Assembly (NCBI RefSeq): GCF_048771995.1
Contig: NC_133030.1
Span: forward strand, 53,466,501 to 53,530,500
Source of the DNA: Taeniopygia guttata
Lineage: Eukaryota; Chordata; Aves; Passeriformes; Estrildidae
Length of the DNA: 64,000 nt
Direction: 5' to 3'
Both the position numbers and the translations under genes were made by a program. The notes under the pieces were generated by a model. It saw only the letters and a list, made by a program, of their open reading frames with translations, was not told the DNA's origin and ran no database searches. Shown here piece by piece: positions 1-11,620 of this stretch. Within the stretch, counting starts at the first letter, position 1, and the number at the start of each line of letters is the position of its first letter.

Positions 1-3000
1 CAGGAATTTGCTCAGAGTCTTGTTGCAGAGTGACTTAGACTCTTAAGATCTGACGAGAATATTCATTTGGACTTGAATATCAAAGCACAGAAAGGACAAT
101 AAATTCAGATTACTTAGGGCTCTTTTTTTTTCTTTTTTTTTTCTTCTTTAATATTTCCATAGCTATAGAAATGTTGTGTGCCAGTTGTAAGAACAGACTC
201 TTAGCTCCTCCATCTGGTTACTAACTACTATAGTGAAGTGGCTTACTAAAGGCAGCTCGAAAGGCAAAATTTACTGTTGGGCAGTTTGTTGCTGTTTTCT
301 TTAATTTTTTTCCATCCTGATTGTCTTTCTATAGACACAGAGCAGTGTCTAGTACATTTCATACATTTTCAGAAGGACTAAATATTGAAATAATGTAATT
401 ATCTTAATATGTATATATCATCTTGCCAGGCTGACCTATCATTCAGGAAATACTCAGGTTTTATTCAAAACCATGTCAAGAGGAGACACACTAATTTTTG
501 AAGACTTAGTAATGAAAGCAGTGGGAGAAGCTGACACTGTTTATTATCTTGTGAAGATATTCAAAACCATCTTATATAATCATAAAACAGCCCTCCCAAG
601 AGCACTCTTGAGAGATTAATATGGATGTTATGGTGCCTCGGGATAATAATATGCATTTTCAGTAACTGTCTTTGGAAGACTTCCTGTTAACAAGAAAGAC
701 AGTTTTTTTGGTTTTTTTTGTTTTATTTTTTTACTTCATGTTTAAATAATATGAGAGACATGCATACAGACTGGCATAAATAAAGAATGCTCATATTTGG
801 GCCATTGCTATGTAACTGAATGCCCACATGGTACTGGACCCCCTTAAAAAGAAAGCCTCCAGGCTGTTCTCCAATCCACCATCATCCTTTGTCTTTCTCT
901 GTGATTTTTGTAGGTTTATCAAATCTCTTGGGTCTTATTACTCAACATGCAGGTGCAAACATGCAGTAAACATTCCAGCTGCATATACCTAATCATAACT
1001 TACAGTGCTAGTCAATTGCTTTGCAAAAAAACCTTCAAAACCCAAACTGAAAACACTCCCCCCACCCCAAAAAAAGGAATGGCTCATAAATTTTTCCACC
1101 ATTTTTGCAAACAATCTAATAAAGAGTTGAAGGATGGGTTATTAATATTCTGTGCTTAACCATTTCATTGTATGAGGCATTACTGATTCAATAAGCTTCA
1201 GTATATAATAAAAGCTTGCAAGTTCAGAGGTTGGGGTAAAATCTGTTGTCTGCCAAACTACAGTAAAAATCATAATTACATTTAAGTAGTTTGTAATGAC
1301 AGCATTTCTGCCCAAGAAATAAGATCAGTGAAAAATATTTCTATGCCAAAGGTCCTGCTGTAACAGAGTCACACGGAGTTCCACGCCTCCACAAGTGCTA
1401 AAGTAGGACACAGTGATCTAGGGTGGAAGCTTTGTTATAAAGCCATTGTTGTCTGAGATATTAGTGGAGCTGGCTCACTCCACGGACCCCAAAGTTTGTT
1501 GTCTCTGGGAAGTTGGTTTCATCTTCTCATCCTGACAAGGATGAGAGCAAATGCTGCTCCAGATCCAAACCAAAATACTCCTGCTACCAAGGCTGAAAGG
1601 CTGAAGTGTGATAGCTTTCATCAGGATCAGAACTCTGACAAAGTGGCACATGTACCTGACATCAGCACAGACCTTTGTTGCTTTTTATGGAGCCTGAGCT
1701 GGCTACTGAACTCATTCCCCACAAAACTGGAGATTAATGTGTAAAGTGTGGTGGCAGAACACATACTGTAACTGAGTGACCTGACCTGTCACCTTCTCAC
1801 ATTAAAAAAATCTTAATAAAAGATGTTATTCACTTCTATCTGTAAGAATTCAGGCTTTATTTAAGAAAAAAATAGTGCTATGGCAGATGGTACCTCTCCT
1901 ATTTTAGGATCACATACTTTATTAATAATTTGTTAACTATATGGCTGAGAGATCTGCTGTTTCATAGAACGAATTCTAGTGGAATTACTTATACTCTTTG
2001 AATTATTTTGTTCTCAAAATTGACTTTCTGGATGCATATAGCTTTGACCTAGACCGTTCAATTTTCATGGCGTTTTCTGAAGGTGGGATGAAGCATAAAT
2101 TGGGCCATTAAACCAAGGAAACTTATGAGGAATGTAGTTCATGAAAGAGTCATTGGACTTGAAATAAAGACTTTTTCAGTGCTTAAGAAAACAAAGCTTT
2201 TCCACATATGTTTTCCATTTGTCTTTTCTTTTCTATATTTTTTTTTCCCCTAAGGAGAGAATAGGACACAAAGAACCTGAGCCCAAATGCTGCACCTGCT
2301 ATTTCCAGGGAAGGATTTTCTCAGATGTTGCAGCTGGTTGCTCTGTTTTTGGCAGGCCAGGTGATGTGCGAGGTTGGGACACTCAGTAACGCTGCACACA
2401 CTGAGAGCCTGACAAGGAGCAGGGTGCCTGGTGGGTGCTCAGACCCAGCAGCTGGGTGTTGGACACACTTCATGTCCTTTTCTAACAAGCACAACTGCTG
2501 TGCTTCTTAAAGCAGCTGTGCCAAAAAGCCTTTCAGCATATGCAAGCAGCACCCTTATTTTTATTCATGCCCAAATCAAGCTCCTGCTAACAGTAATTTT
2601 CTTTAATAGTAACTGCTCACATCCTTCAGGGTTGTGGCAGCCCGTAACCTTGGTTTCTAGTTCCTTGGGCATACTTTTTGAATACACAGTCATTTACCAC
2701 TTCAAAGTATCTTTGGATAAACTTTCATAAACCACCTGTCATCCTTATCCTATAAGTGGTCTTTTCCCCTCACTAGAACACACTTCCTCACTTTGTGCTT
2801 TCAGTCAACTTTTTTTTTTTTTTTATTTTTGGACTCTGTTTTCACCTAAAGGAGTTGATTAGAGTCAATTCTTCATTTTAAAAAAATTAATATTCATGTT
2901 AATATGCAAAAATAATGTAATAGAATCTGGCTCATGGAAGATATCCCATAATGTTTAAAGAGATTTGTTTTTTTTTGAGAAAGGGAAGAGCAATTAATCT

Positions 3001-4396
3001 TAAAAGTTTTATGTAGGCATCTGGTCAGAGACACAGTTTTTTGGAGGGCTTTTTTTTGGGATCTGTCTTACATGTCATTCAGCTTGTACCATTTTTCTCT
3101 TTTCTTCTCCCCTTTACTATTTCCGGAATACACCCACAACTCCACCTCCTACTAACTGGTCCCAGCATTTGAGTTCACTGGCCTGATCTGTGTTGTGTAC
3201 TTTTCCTCATGTTCCACTTAACCGTATAAATAAATAAGTATATGGGGTTGAGGGTTTTTTGGTATCAAGCACAACATCAACTATGCAAATCATTGAAGAA
3301 AAATGACATATATTAAGAAACAATGCCAAAACACCATAACAGGATTTCTAACACCATTATGTTTCATACCTAAATAACACAATGAAATGGTGTGTGAAAG
3401 AAACACAAAATCCCTACCTCCTTCCCAGCTCCAAATCCCCTTCCTCTCAAGTCCAAAAGTTCTTTGAGATTTCTTTACCACCCAGTCTGGGAAAATAGCA
3501 TCTCCAATAGCACCTTTTCTTCCTTTTTTCCTGTTCATCTTGCCTTTTCACTTCCTTTGAGAGTACAATTCAGAGGAATTCCTGTCTATTTAAAACTTTT
3601 CCCTGCTAAAGGTGATGTTTTTTCCCTATTTGTTTTAAAGCCCAGCTGGGAGAATTAATTCTTAGTAATCATCCTACTCAAGTTAGAAAACATTAGCACG
3701 TTACTGGAATGGATGATGACTAAGCAGAAAAAAAAATATTTAATTTTAACGCATCTTATCTTAATATTGAGTTTACAGTAATAAGATACAGACCAAAAAT
3801 ATTTTCTAGTCAAAGTAGAAAATAACTGTATAGAGAGATTTGAATATATACAAATAATATGATAAATGACTGATTGCTCTGATACTGACGTATTTGATCA
3901 CTGAATCAGTGAAATTACACTTACTGCAATTTTTACTTTAGTGTCTAGCATTTTGCTGTGTTTTTATTTTATGTAATTGGAATATTAAGCTACTTAATTT
4001 ATATTTAATATCAATTATTAAATTTGAAGCTCAAATTCTTTACATATATAATATTAATAAGTGAACTGACTTTGGAGAATTTTGCATTGTAATCTGAAAA
4101 TAATTTGGTGAGTTCTTTGTGGAAAATTCATTATTTAGAAATTATATATCCCTGATGTTTCCATGGAAACACTTTCACCTTATGCTAATGAAATACAAAT
4201 TATGTGAAAATAAAATCTTTAATAGAAGAGTATTAGAAAAATATTGTTTTTACAGTTTGAAAAATTTTAATGCAGATAAACCTCCAGTCTCTCAAAACAG
4301 ATGCTAGTCTAGATCCAGAAATGGGTCAGGTTCATCCTGTGCAATGCTGAATTCCAGAAGCTGGGTGGGTTTCTGTGACGGTAAACCAAATATGCT
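1..4396. other. AT-rich sequence without recognised genes
   Basis: I see no gene in this stretch. Open frames are short and resemble nothing known. The only low-complexity features are a T/G-rich tract at about 702-732 and a T run at 2810-2824. The rest looks like ordinary AT-rich intergenic or intronic vertebrate DNA. Confidence 0.6.
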
Positions 4397-4432
4397 CTTT
4401 ACTGGCAATGATGTCTTTACTGGCAATGATGT
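4397..4432. repeat. Perfect tandem duplication, 2 x 18 bp
   Basis: The 18-bp unit ctttactggcaatgatgt occurs twice in immediate succession (4397-4414 and 4415-4432) with no mismatch. Perfect identity in otherwise non-repetitive sequence suggests a fairly recent slippage or duplication event. Confidence 0.9.
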
Positions 4433-5176
4433 CTCAAAAGGTTGGGTTTTTTAGTCTGTGTCTAGGCATCTGGGCTCAGCAAGCACTCTGTCTATGCATG
4501 TTTCCTACTTCAAACAGTTTGGTTTGGGTTTTTTGCCCTATATGACACAATTTAGATAGCATTTATCCACTGTCATAATTTTATTCTTCCCAGCACTGTG
4601 GAGTAGGAGGTAAAAGCTGGTGGGACTACTCTTGTAATAAAGAGATGTTTGGTTTATTCCTGGTTTTACCACAGCAATAAAACTCCAACCCATTTTCTTG
4701 CAATGGATGACAAAATTCCTTCTGCCATTTGTGGCCATTGCACCACCTCTTTTAGGATCTCTGGGTCCTTTGTGGTCTAGACCCACCAAAGGGAGAGTGT
4801 GGGGTGGCTGTGAAGTGGGTACCTAGTGGGCAGTCTGTGGGGAGCAGAAAAAGCAAAATCACACTGTTCTTTATTCCCTGCAGTCAACAAAGCCCACAGT
4901 GTCTTCACCTGTGTTTCCAAGCAGGAGCTGCTGCTTGGAGACTGCGCTGTGGGTCTGATGCTGGGGGACTCTGAGGTATGGCAGGTGGGATCCATCTCTG
5001 CTGGGCATAGGCTGCCCAGGCAGCCCTGGCTAAGGAGACAGTCCTGTCATAAATATTGGCAGCCCAGTGGCCAAAGTGTCCTAAAAAAACTTTTCCCAAA
5101 ATATTCTTGGTCCTGACAGCAAGTTGGGGGCGATGGAGGGCTGCTGATGACACTTTTTGGAATTGGTGATTGACTT
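4433..5176. other. No recognised gene; one exon-like interval
   Basis: No gene is recognised here. The stretch is somewhat richer in G and C than its surroundings at about 4800-5060. It contains a 92-bp interval (4884-4975) preceded by a good acceptor-like pyrimidine tract ending in CAG and followed by a GT donor-like site. A frame is open across it, but the encoded peptide resembles nothing I know, so it is not called as an exon. Confidence 0.4.
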
Positions 5177-5235
5177 TTGTTGTTTGGTTGGTTGGGGTTT
5201 TTTTTTTTGGTTTGTTGTTTTTTTTTTGTTTTTTT
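5177..5235. repeat. T/G-rich low-complexity tract
   Basis: Long T runs are interrupted by GG, GGGG and TTG steps on the plus strand. Tracts of this composition are common in passerine genomes. The same kind of tract recurs at about 7286 and 41881, and its complement at about 11508 and 41565. Confidence 0.85.
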
Positions 5236-7285
5236 AAAATTAAAGAGGTCTTCTGTGGGTAGGACAGAAAGAAAAGGTTTTGTTTAAAAAGTGTTTTTAT
5301 TTTGGCAAAATCTTCCTCTTAACACAAAAACCCCACATTGATCAGAAAATATAAAAGAATGTTGTTTTCTTAATTCATTTTTGTAGACATGCTGTCTCTG
5401 ATGCTCTAGTTAGAGTAGGAATTTACTCAGACTTTATTAGCCTTGCTTTTGTCTATATGACTGGATTTGTCAGGCTTGAGCTCTTTGCAGTCACATAGGT
5501 AAGAAGCAAATATGATCTGTTGCTTATTTAACTATTGCTCAATTATACCTTTATTTTTGGTTACAATGGGGACAAGGAAATTTGCCCTGGAAATATGAAA
5601 CAGTCACCAGTAGCATCAGAGAGTTGCCTTTGCTGATAACAGCACTGAGCCAGAAAATTTCTGTCAATTCAGCCTCCTGCTGCCACCCACAGCCAGCTGT
5701 GTTTAGGAGCTCTTCAGCTGACAATAGTCAGAAAGGAGGTGAAGGATTTTTCTGTGTTAGGAACACAAAATCTGGAGAAAAATCAAAGTGGTAATGAACT
5801 CAGAGAAATACCCAATTTTTAAAAAAAATTATAAAACTCACAAAGCATTGGTTTATGGTGTCTGGGTTTGTTTTTTTTTTTTTTTTTTTCAAGTTTAGAG
5901 TAGTAGCAGAATCAGCAGTTGTGTTTCTCCTGATCTTCTTTGTATCCTGTAATTTGGTTGCAGAGTATTAGGCAGAGAGTTTAAATCTCTGGAAAATAGA
6001 GTTTAGTGATTGCTTGAAGTCTTGGATAAAGCAGCTGCTGAAAGGCAAGTGCTCCTGGTGTGTGTTCATTGATCTTTCTGGGCCACCAGTGAGGCCTTTC
6101 AGTCCCATTCCAGGCTGAAATGGAGCGGTGATGAAGTGCTGCACATCCAAGGAAAAGCTGCTGTCCCTGAAGTGTCTTTTGTGGGGATCTAAATAGAAGG
6201 ATTAAATCGAAATGGATGTATGTATATATTTAGAACTATGGTACATTACAGCAAATGATTGGTGGCACACTGTACCCCAATACAATTTGATGGATCACAG
6301 GGTTGAAGCTATCTTGTGTGTAGAGCCGGATCCTTTAACATTTGTGGAAGAGGGGAAACATTCATCTTCACAATTGACAACATTTTGCTTTCCTCTTGTA
6401 GCATAACATTAAATGTTTATTCTGAATCCATCAGAATTAAAACTTGCAAAGGTCAGTCTGGCTTGACCTCTCTCACAGGGAAGATCTCCTGGCTGAACTC
6501 TGGCCTGTTTGTGACAAAACTGTGGCATTTCATGGGCAGTTAATAGCCATCTCCATGGCACAGTCATCTGCTAAGGAGTCTCGTGTGAGTGAAGAAGGCA
6601 AAAAGAAAATTAACGTGGAGGAAGAGTGCTTCAGCAGCTTGTCCAAGACAGGCACATTGTGTCAGAATGTGGTTCTGCAGCATTCCCAGATTGTAGTCCA
6701 ATGGTCTGTTCAGTTTTCCTCCCTGGCACCCACTTTGCACATAAATTGAGGTCTCAGTCTCTCATTTCTGCTCTTTTAAGTGGCACTGTTCTTGTCTCCG
6801 CTCCTGGGTGTGCATATTCAGAATTACACAACAAGGTCATTGTGAAAATTTTCTCCAAATATCGACTAGATTTGTTCATGTCAAGGGACAGAGGCCAGGG
6901 ATGTCAAGAATACCTTGGCAGAACATGTCAATGTAATTCTATCAGGAATGTGACTCATTTGACCATATTAAACTACTCTGGTTCACCCAATATGATATTC
7001 TGCTTTGGTCATTGCCTTGCCCCCATTGGAACTTTAATTGATTGGCTGGTTAATTACAGACATTTCAACCTGTGGCAAAAAGGAAGGGTTATAAGCATCT
7101 ACTCTTGGCCTGAAAATGGTTAGTGTGATGAGAATGCACGGGCTGTACAATTACCATATTAACTGAACCACAGCAATGTGTTTCTACAAAGCTGGAATGA
7201 CAAAATCTTTGACATGGCTGGTTTTTTACCTTCCTGCAAAGGAAATGTGACATCATTCATTGATACAGTGAGGTTTGATTCAGTG
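5236..7285. other. No recognised gene
   Basis: Nothing is supported here apart from a T run at 5871-5889. The longest open frame outside repeats in the window lies here (6626-7123, plus strand, about 165 codons). It opens with GTG, and its first in-frame ATG is near 6701. It shows no recognisable domain, signal peptide or repeat and is treated as a chance frame. Confidence 0.5.
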
Positions 7286-7360
7286 GTTTTGGGTTTTTTT
7301 GGAAAAGGTTTTTTTGGTCTGTTTGGTTTTTTTTTCTTTGTATGTTTCTGTTTGGTTTTG
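7286..7360. repeat. T/G-rich low-complexity tract
   Basis: T runs punctuated by GG and GGG, with one short AAAA interruption. It has the same character as the tract at 5177-5235. The open frames over it on both strands are low-complexity artefacts. Confidence 0.8.
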
Positions 7361-7683
7361 GTACCCAACTTGATTTGTGAGGGATCTGTTAAGGTCACCT
7401 GATGAAACCTCCTCCACAAAATAATGAGATTTTGCATATTATTTATGGTCAAAAATGTATTCTGAAAATGTATGTATCTGCATGTGTGGAATGTTAGTAT
7501 ATTATTTGGATTTGAATCTGTAATGCTTCCTGGCCTTCACAAGTCCATTCATTAATGGATCTGCTCAGCATGTCTTCTATCAGTGCAATCCACTGTTTCC
7601 TCTCTAGGGAATGGATGGATGTGTACTGGTGAGTCAGGTTGTCAGGTTTGAAGGATTTACTCAAGTTGTGCTAGGACACTGAA

Positions 7684-7876
7684 ACTGTTGTCAAGCGTTG
7701 GAAGAGTCTGTCCATAGAGGTAAGGGATTGAGTCACCATCCCTAGAGGCATTTAAAAGACATGCAGATATGGCACTCAGGGACATGGTTTAGTGCTGGAC
7801 TTGGCAGTGCTGGGTTAACAGTTAGACCTGATGATCCTAGAGGTGTTTTCCAACCTAAATGATTCAATAATTTCAG
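7684..7876 (+). mobile_element. CR1 LINE, truncated 3' end (plus strand)
   Basis: CR1 is the dominant non-LTR retrotransposon of birds. Most copies are severely 5'-truncated and keep only the 3' untranslated end. This copy shows the CR1 signature in order: a 'gagtcaccatccctagagg' block (about 7730-7749), a 'gatgatcctagaggt' block (about 7829-7843), the 'tttccaacctaaatgattc' block, and a degraded 3' terminus of ATTC-type short repeats near 7860-7875. Similarity may begin slightly further left, near 7625. The copy is clearly diverged, so it is an old insertion with no coding capacity. It was identified from remembered CR1 sequence; the subfamily was not determined. Confidence 0.88.
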
Positions 7877-10439
7877 TACATTAATAAGTGAAAACTGAAG
7901 GTGCAAAAAATCCATTGACCAAAGGGGCATTTGGAAAAGAAGAGCTACAAATTTTGAAGAAAGCCAGTCATGGGCACGGAGGGGGGGACACAACAGTTAG
8001 CCAAGAGCTGAATTAAACAGTTGTGCTTTTTGGTGATTATGTGCACCAGCTCCCAGTGTTGATCCTTTAGAAGTTTGTATTTCATCTGATCTGTCTCTGT
8101 GCTTAAATGTCTGGAAGAAGAATTACCAATGGCTTGTCATTAGTAAATGAGGCCAGAGAGGAATTTTAGAAGGGTGTTATTAGATTTCAGAGACCCACAT
8201 CGGTACATCATCCCAACTTCTATGTCCTGGAGATACATTGGGCTATAATTTGGTTTTGGGGGACATGGGAATTATATAAACCTTCACTTACACCCTTCCT
8301 GCCCACCAGTGTACAAGCTAGTATTCATGACATTTGGGATTATACACTTCCCTCAGCTCCAGCTACTCACCTGTCCAAACGAAAAATTAATGTGACATGA
8401 ACAAAACAGAATTGTGCATGAAAATAAATTAATGTCCCTCAAGCACTTATTTATTGGTGCTACAGAGTTTCTAGTCATGTACAGAGACAAAAGTAATTTA
8501 TTCTGCCTGCTTTTTTATATCTAGCATGTAATGACAAACACCACACTTTATTGCTGCATTGTAATACAAGAATTAATAAATATGCAAAGTGATCTGCTAT
8601 TGCTCAGAGTCATGAGTAATGAACATCTTGTATATCACAATGCGACGAATGTTCTTGTTTATCAGTCTTTGGGTGCTGGACTACTGAGATTATTTTCTGT
8701 TATCCTTGCTTTATGATTTATATTTTTGCCTTTTTTTAGGAGTTCTTTCCTGTAAGAACTGCTGTGGATGTCTCTCTATTTAATATGAGTGCATTAAATC
8801 TCCTCATTATTTTAAGATGTTTTGCAGAGGGGATTGGTAACAAAATATGTCTTATGCATTACTGGAGAGCAAATTTTTGGATGTGGAAGAGCATGTTCAA
8901 AGCTGAACAGAAATAAAAACCTAAAACAACCTGACTAGAGATAGATGAAGGCTGACTCGAGAAGCATCAATATTTTTCCCCAACTATTTTTCTAGGTCCT
9001 GTCCAGCTGTAATCAGGTTACATCTTGAGCTGATTCTTACAAAAACTAATAAGTAACAAGCATGTACTTCTTCAAAGCACAATTTTGACTGTTCTCTATG
9101 GGATCTTTGATTGATCCTGAAAGCCTGATTTTCAGAGTAGAAAGTCTCTTACTAATAAAGATTCTTTTTATACAGCACAAAGGTATTTTCTCCACATGAT
9201 TTCAATTTCTTTACCACCCTCCTTGAATAATTTTCCCAGGATGTATCAGAGGCTGCACAGAGTTCTCAAGTACTTTGTTAGGTTTTTTTCCTCTTAATTG
9301 AAAAAGTAATATTTAGAGTGGAGCCTTGAGATCATGCAAACTGTACAGTCTGTGCAGTCTGTGCTGTCCAGGGACCGACTTCAAACAAAAAATTTTCACT
9401 TTCAGTTTAATTGTCATATGTATAATCTACTTATTTTTCTGGATCTTTTTAATACTTTCTTACTCCTTTCCCCTACTGCTATGTATCTGAAAGCAGTATT
9501 TGGTGTGATGATTCTTTAAGTGATTAGTAAATTTGGTAAACAGAAAATCCGCACATAATTTTTTGTTTTTCTTTTTTTAAAGCCTCTAAGACACTTTAAA
9601 AGAGATCTTTTTATTTACCACTACAATTGTGCAAACTGAAAGATAATATTGGCTTTGCAGTAAACAACAGAGTTGCTCAAGTATATGTAATACCTTCCTT
9701 ACCTTAGAAACAGAATTGGGTCAGCAAAAAATTATCTCTGACAGGATTCCCTTATGACTCCAGGCTGCTGGAGCCTTTGGATACTGGGAAATTAATATCT
9801 GGACTCCAGCAGGGGAGGCAGGGTTTGGGAGTGACTGGCTGTAAGGGGAGGGAGAACACAAGCTGGTGGCCTGAGGAGGCATTCCTGTATTATTTTAAAT
9901 TTCCTTTTCTTTAATTTTACATAACAGAATTGGATGCCAGGAACAGGAATTTTGCCTGAAGGTCTAAACAGCTTTTTTACTAACCATTTAAGGTTTATCC
10001 AGTTTTCATCTGTATGGCTAATGTCATCTTTAATAGTCAGGAATTTAAGCCTTACCTCTGAAGGAGGTTTAATGCCAAAATTCCTGGGGGATGGGATGGG
10101 AAGAAGGCAGTGTGAGGATATTTAGCAGTGAGAGGTGGCCTCAGTTAGGGGGTGCCCAGCCATGGATGAGCCGTGCTGCTGGCAGGAATGCTGCAAGTGG
10201 AGGTGCCTGCTCAACCAGAGCTAAAGTTGTTGAGGTTTTCCTCTCTGAAACTCTGAGTTACCAGGACCTGCACTGGCAGAACGAGGGGCAGTGGTGTCTC
10301 CACAGCCAGGGAGATGGCACAGACAGGCAAATGTGGGCTCACCTCTCCCCAGCTGTTCCCTGCCCCTTCCACACTGAAACCTCTGTCACCTCGCCAGAAG
10401 CTTTAGGCAAGAAGAGAAATTCTGCTTGGTGTTAGTGGG
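7877..10439. other. No recognised gene
   Basis: Nothing is supported beyond a two-copy 9-bp tandem repeat (cagtctgtg, 9346-9363). The 10080-10430 part is richer in G and C and carries an open frame of 114 codons (10091-10435, plus) without recognisable homology. Confidence 0.5.
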
Positions 10440-10637
10440 GGAAAAGTCCCATGTCAGGGGGCCCAGCTGTGGAATGGGAACCTGGAAGCTGTGGAAACTC
10501 CATCCTTGGAGAGATTCAAATGCACCTTGATGCAGCCTTGAGCAGCCTGATTTAACCTTGATGGTGGCTCTGCTTTAGCAAATGCTGGATCAGAGAGCTG
10601 CCGGACACCCCTTCCAGCTTATGGTTTTTTTGTGACT
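10440..10637 (+). mobile_element. CR1 LINE, truncated 3' end (plus strand)
   Basis: A second decayed CR1 tail. Recognisable blocks are 'gaaactccatccttggagag' (about 10495-10514), followed by the 'ttgagcagcctgattta' block (about 10537-10553), a degraded 'tggatcagagagctgccgga' stretch and 'ccccttccagctt' (about 10608-10620). The 3' terminal ATTCTRTG repeats are not clearly kept. It represents a different CR1 subtype from the copy at 7684-7876, because the two differ in their central blocks. There is no coding potential. Family assignment is from memory of CR1 tails. Confidence 0.8.
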
Positions 10638-11507
10638 TGGCAATTTCTGACTGCCAATGGCTGGTCTGTCACTGATTCCCTGTCTAAGGCTTTCTTTCAG
10701 AGGAAAGAGATTTTGTAATCTGCTCCAGCCAGATGTCCAGCCCTTCCTAAAAAAATGCCAGTATTTGGTCACTTTGCACAGTGCTTCTTTTGTTTGTTGC
10801 AATTTTTGTCTATGGAGAATGTTTGAAATTCCCCTCTCTGGGTGTTGTACTTTTTTTGTCTAACATACAGGATCTCTACAGTTCTGCATGAGATATCTGC
10901 TGCTGATTGCTGGATTAAACCACTTTTTTGTGTTGATCACTTACCTGGGATAATCCTGTTGAAGGACCGAAAGGATTGCTGACATTGTTGAGTCCTTCAT
11001 CTCTTGCTATGTGGTGAATGGGGCAGCATGGACTTCCTACCCCACATGCATCTGGTTTGGGACCTTCTGTAAGTAGAAGACAAGTGTCTGTAGGAATGCA
11101 AAAAGATAAGAGATGGTCTCCAATTTTTCAAACGTCCTGGAAATTGAAAAAATTTTCAATTTGTTAAAAAAGTGATTTCTGAAACAAGATGATAGAGAGT
11201 CTTCATTAAAAAGAAAATAATGCATAGAAACTAAAAACTACATGCAAATGTAAATGGAACAGGATTATCAAAATCATGTGGTGTTTGCCATGAAATACCA
11301 GGAGAGTTCAGAGGTGAAGCTGCAGAGTCACTTACTGTGTTATATACCACAGTCTTTTAAATGGTGTCAATGCAAAGGAATAGTAAGGAGAAAAAGTGAC
11401 ACCACTTAAAAAAACATTGATGTGGCATGTAAGGTAGTAAATTTTCTATTAATACCTATCTATTAATTCTAATAATATTTAATTAATAGGCAAATTAGTG
11501 TTTGGGG
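10638..11507. other. No recognised gene
   Basis: Only short frames are present and no repeat is recognised in this AT-rich stretch. Confidence 0.5.
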
Positions 11508-11620
11508 ACAACAACAACAGCCAAACCAAACCCAAACAAATAAAATAAATTTAAAAAATCCACCCCCAACCAACCAAGAAAAAAAAACCCCAAAAATCAA
11601 ACCCTAACAAAAACAAAAGC
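11508..11620. repeat. A/C-rich low-complexity tract
   Basis: A runs are broken by CC, CCC and CCCC on the plus strand. This is the complement of the T/G-rich tracts elsewhere in the window. A single AACCCTAAC string inside it is too short to be called telomeric. Confidence 0.8.

Noticed and set aside
11602..11610. AACCCTAAC telomere-like string
   Set aside because: It is a single partial unit inside an A/C-rich tract, not a telomeric array.
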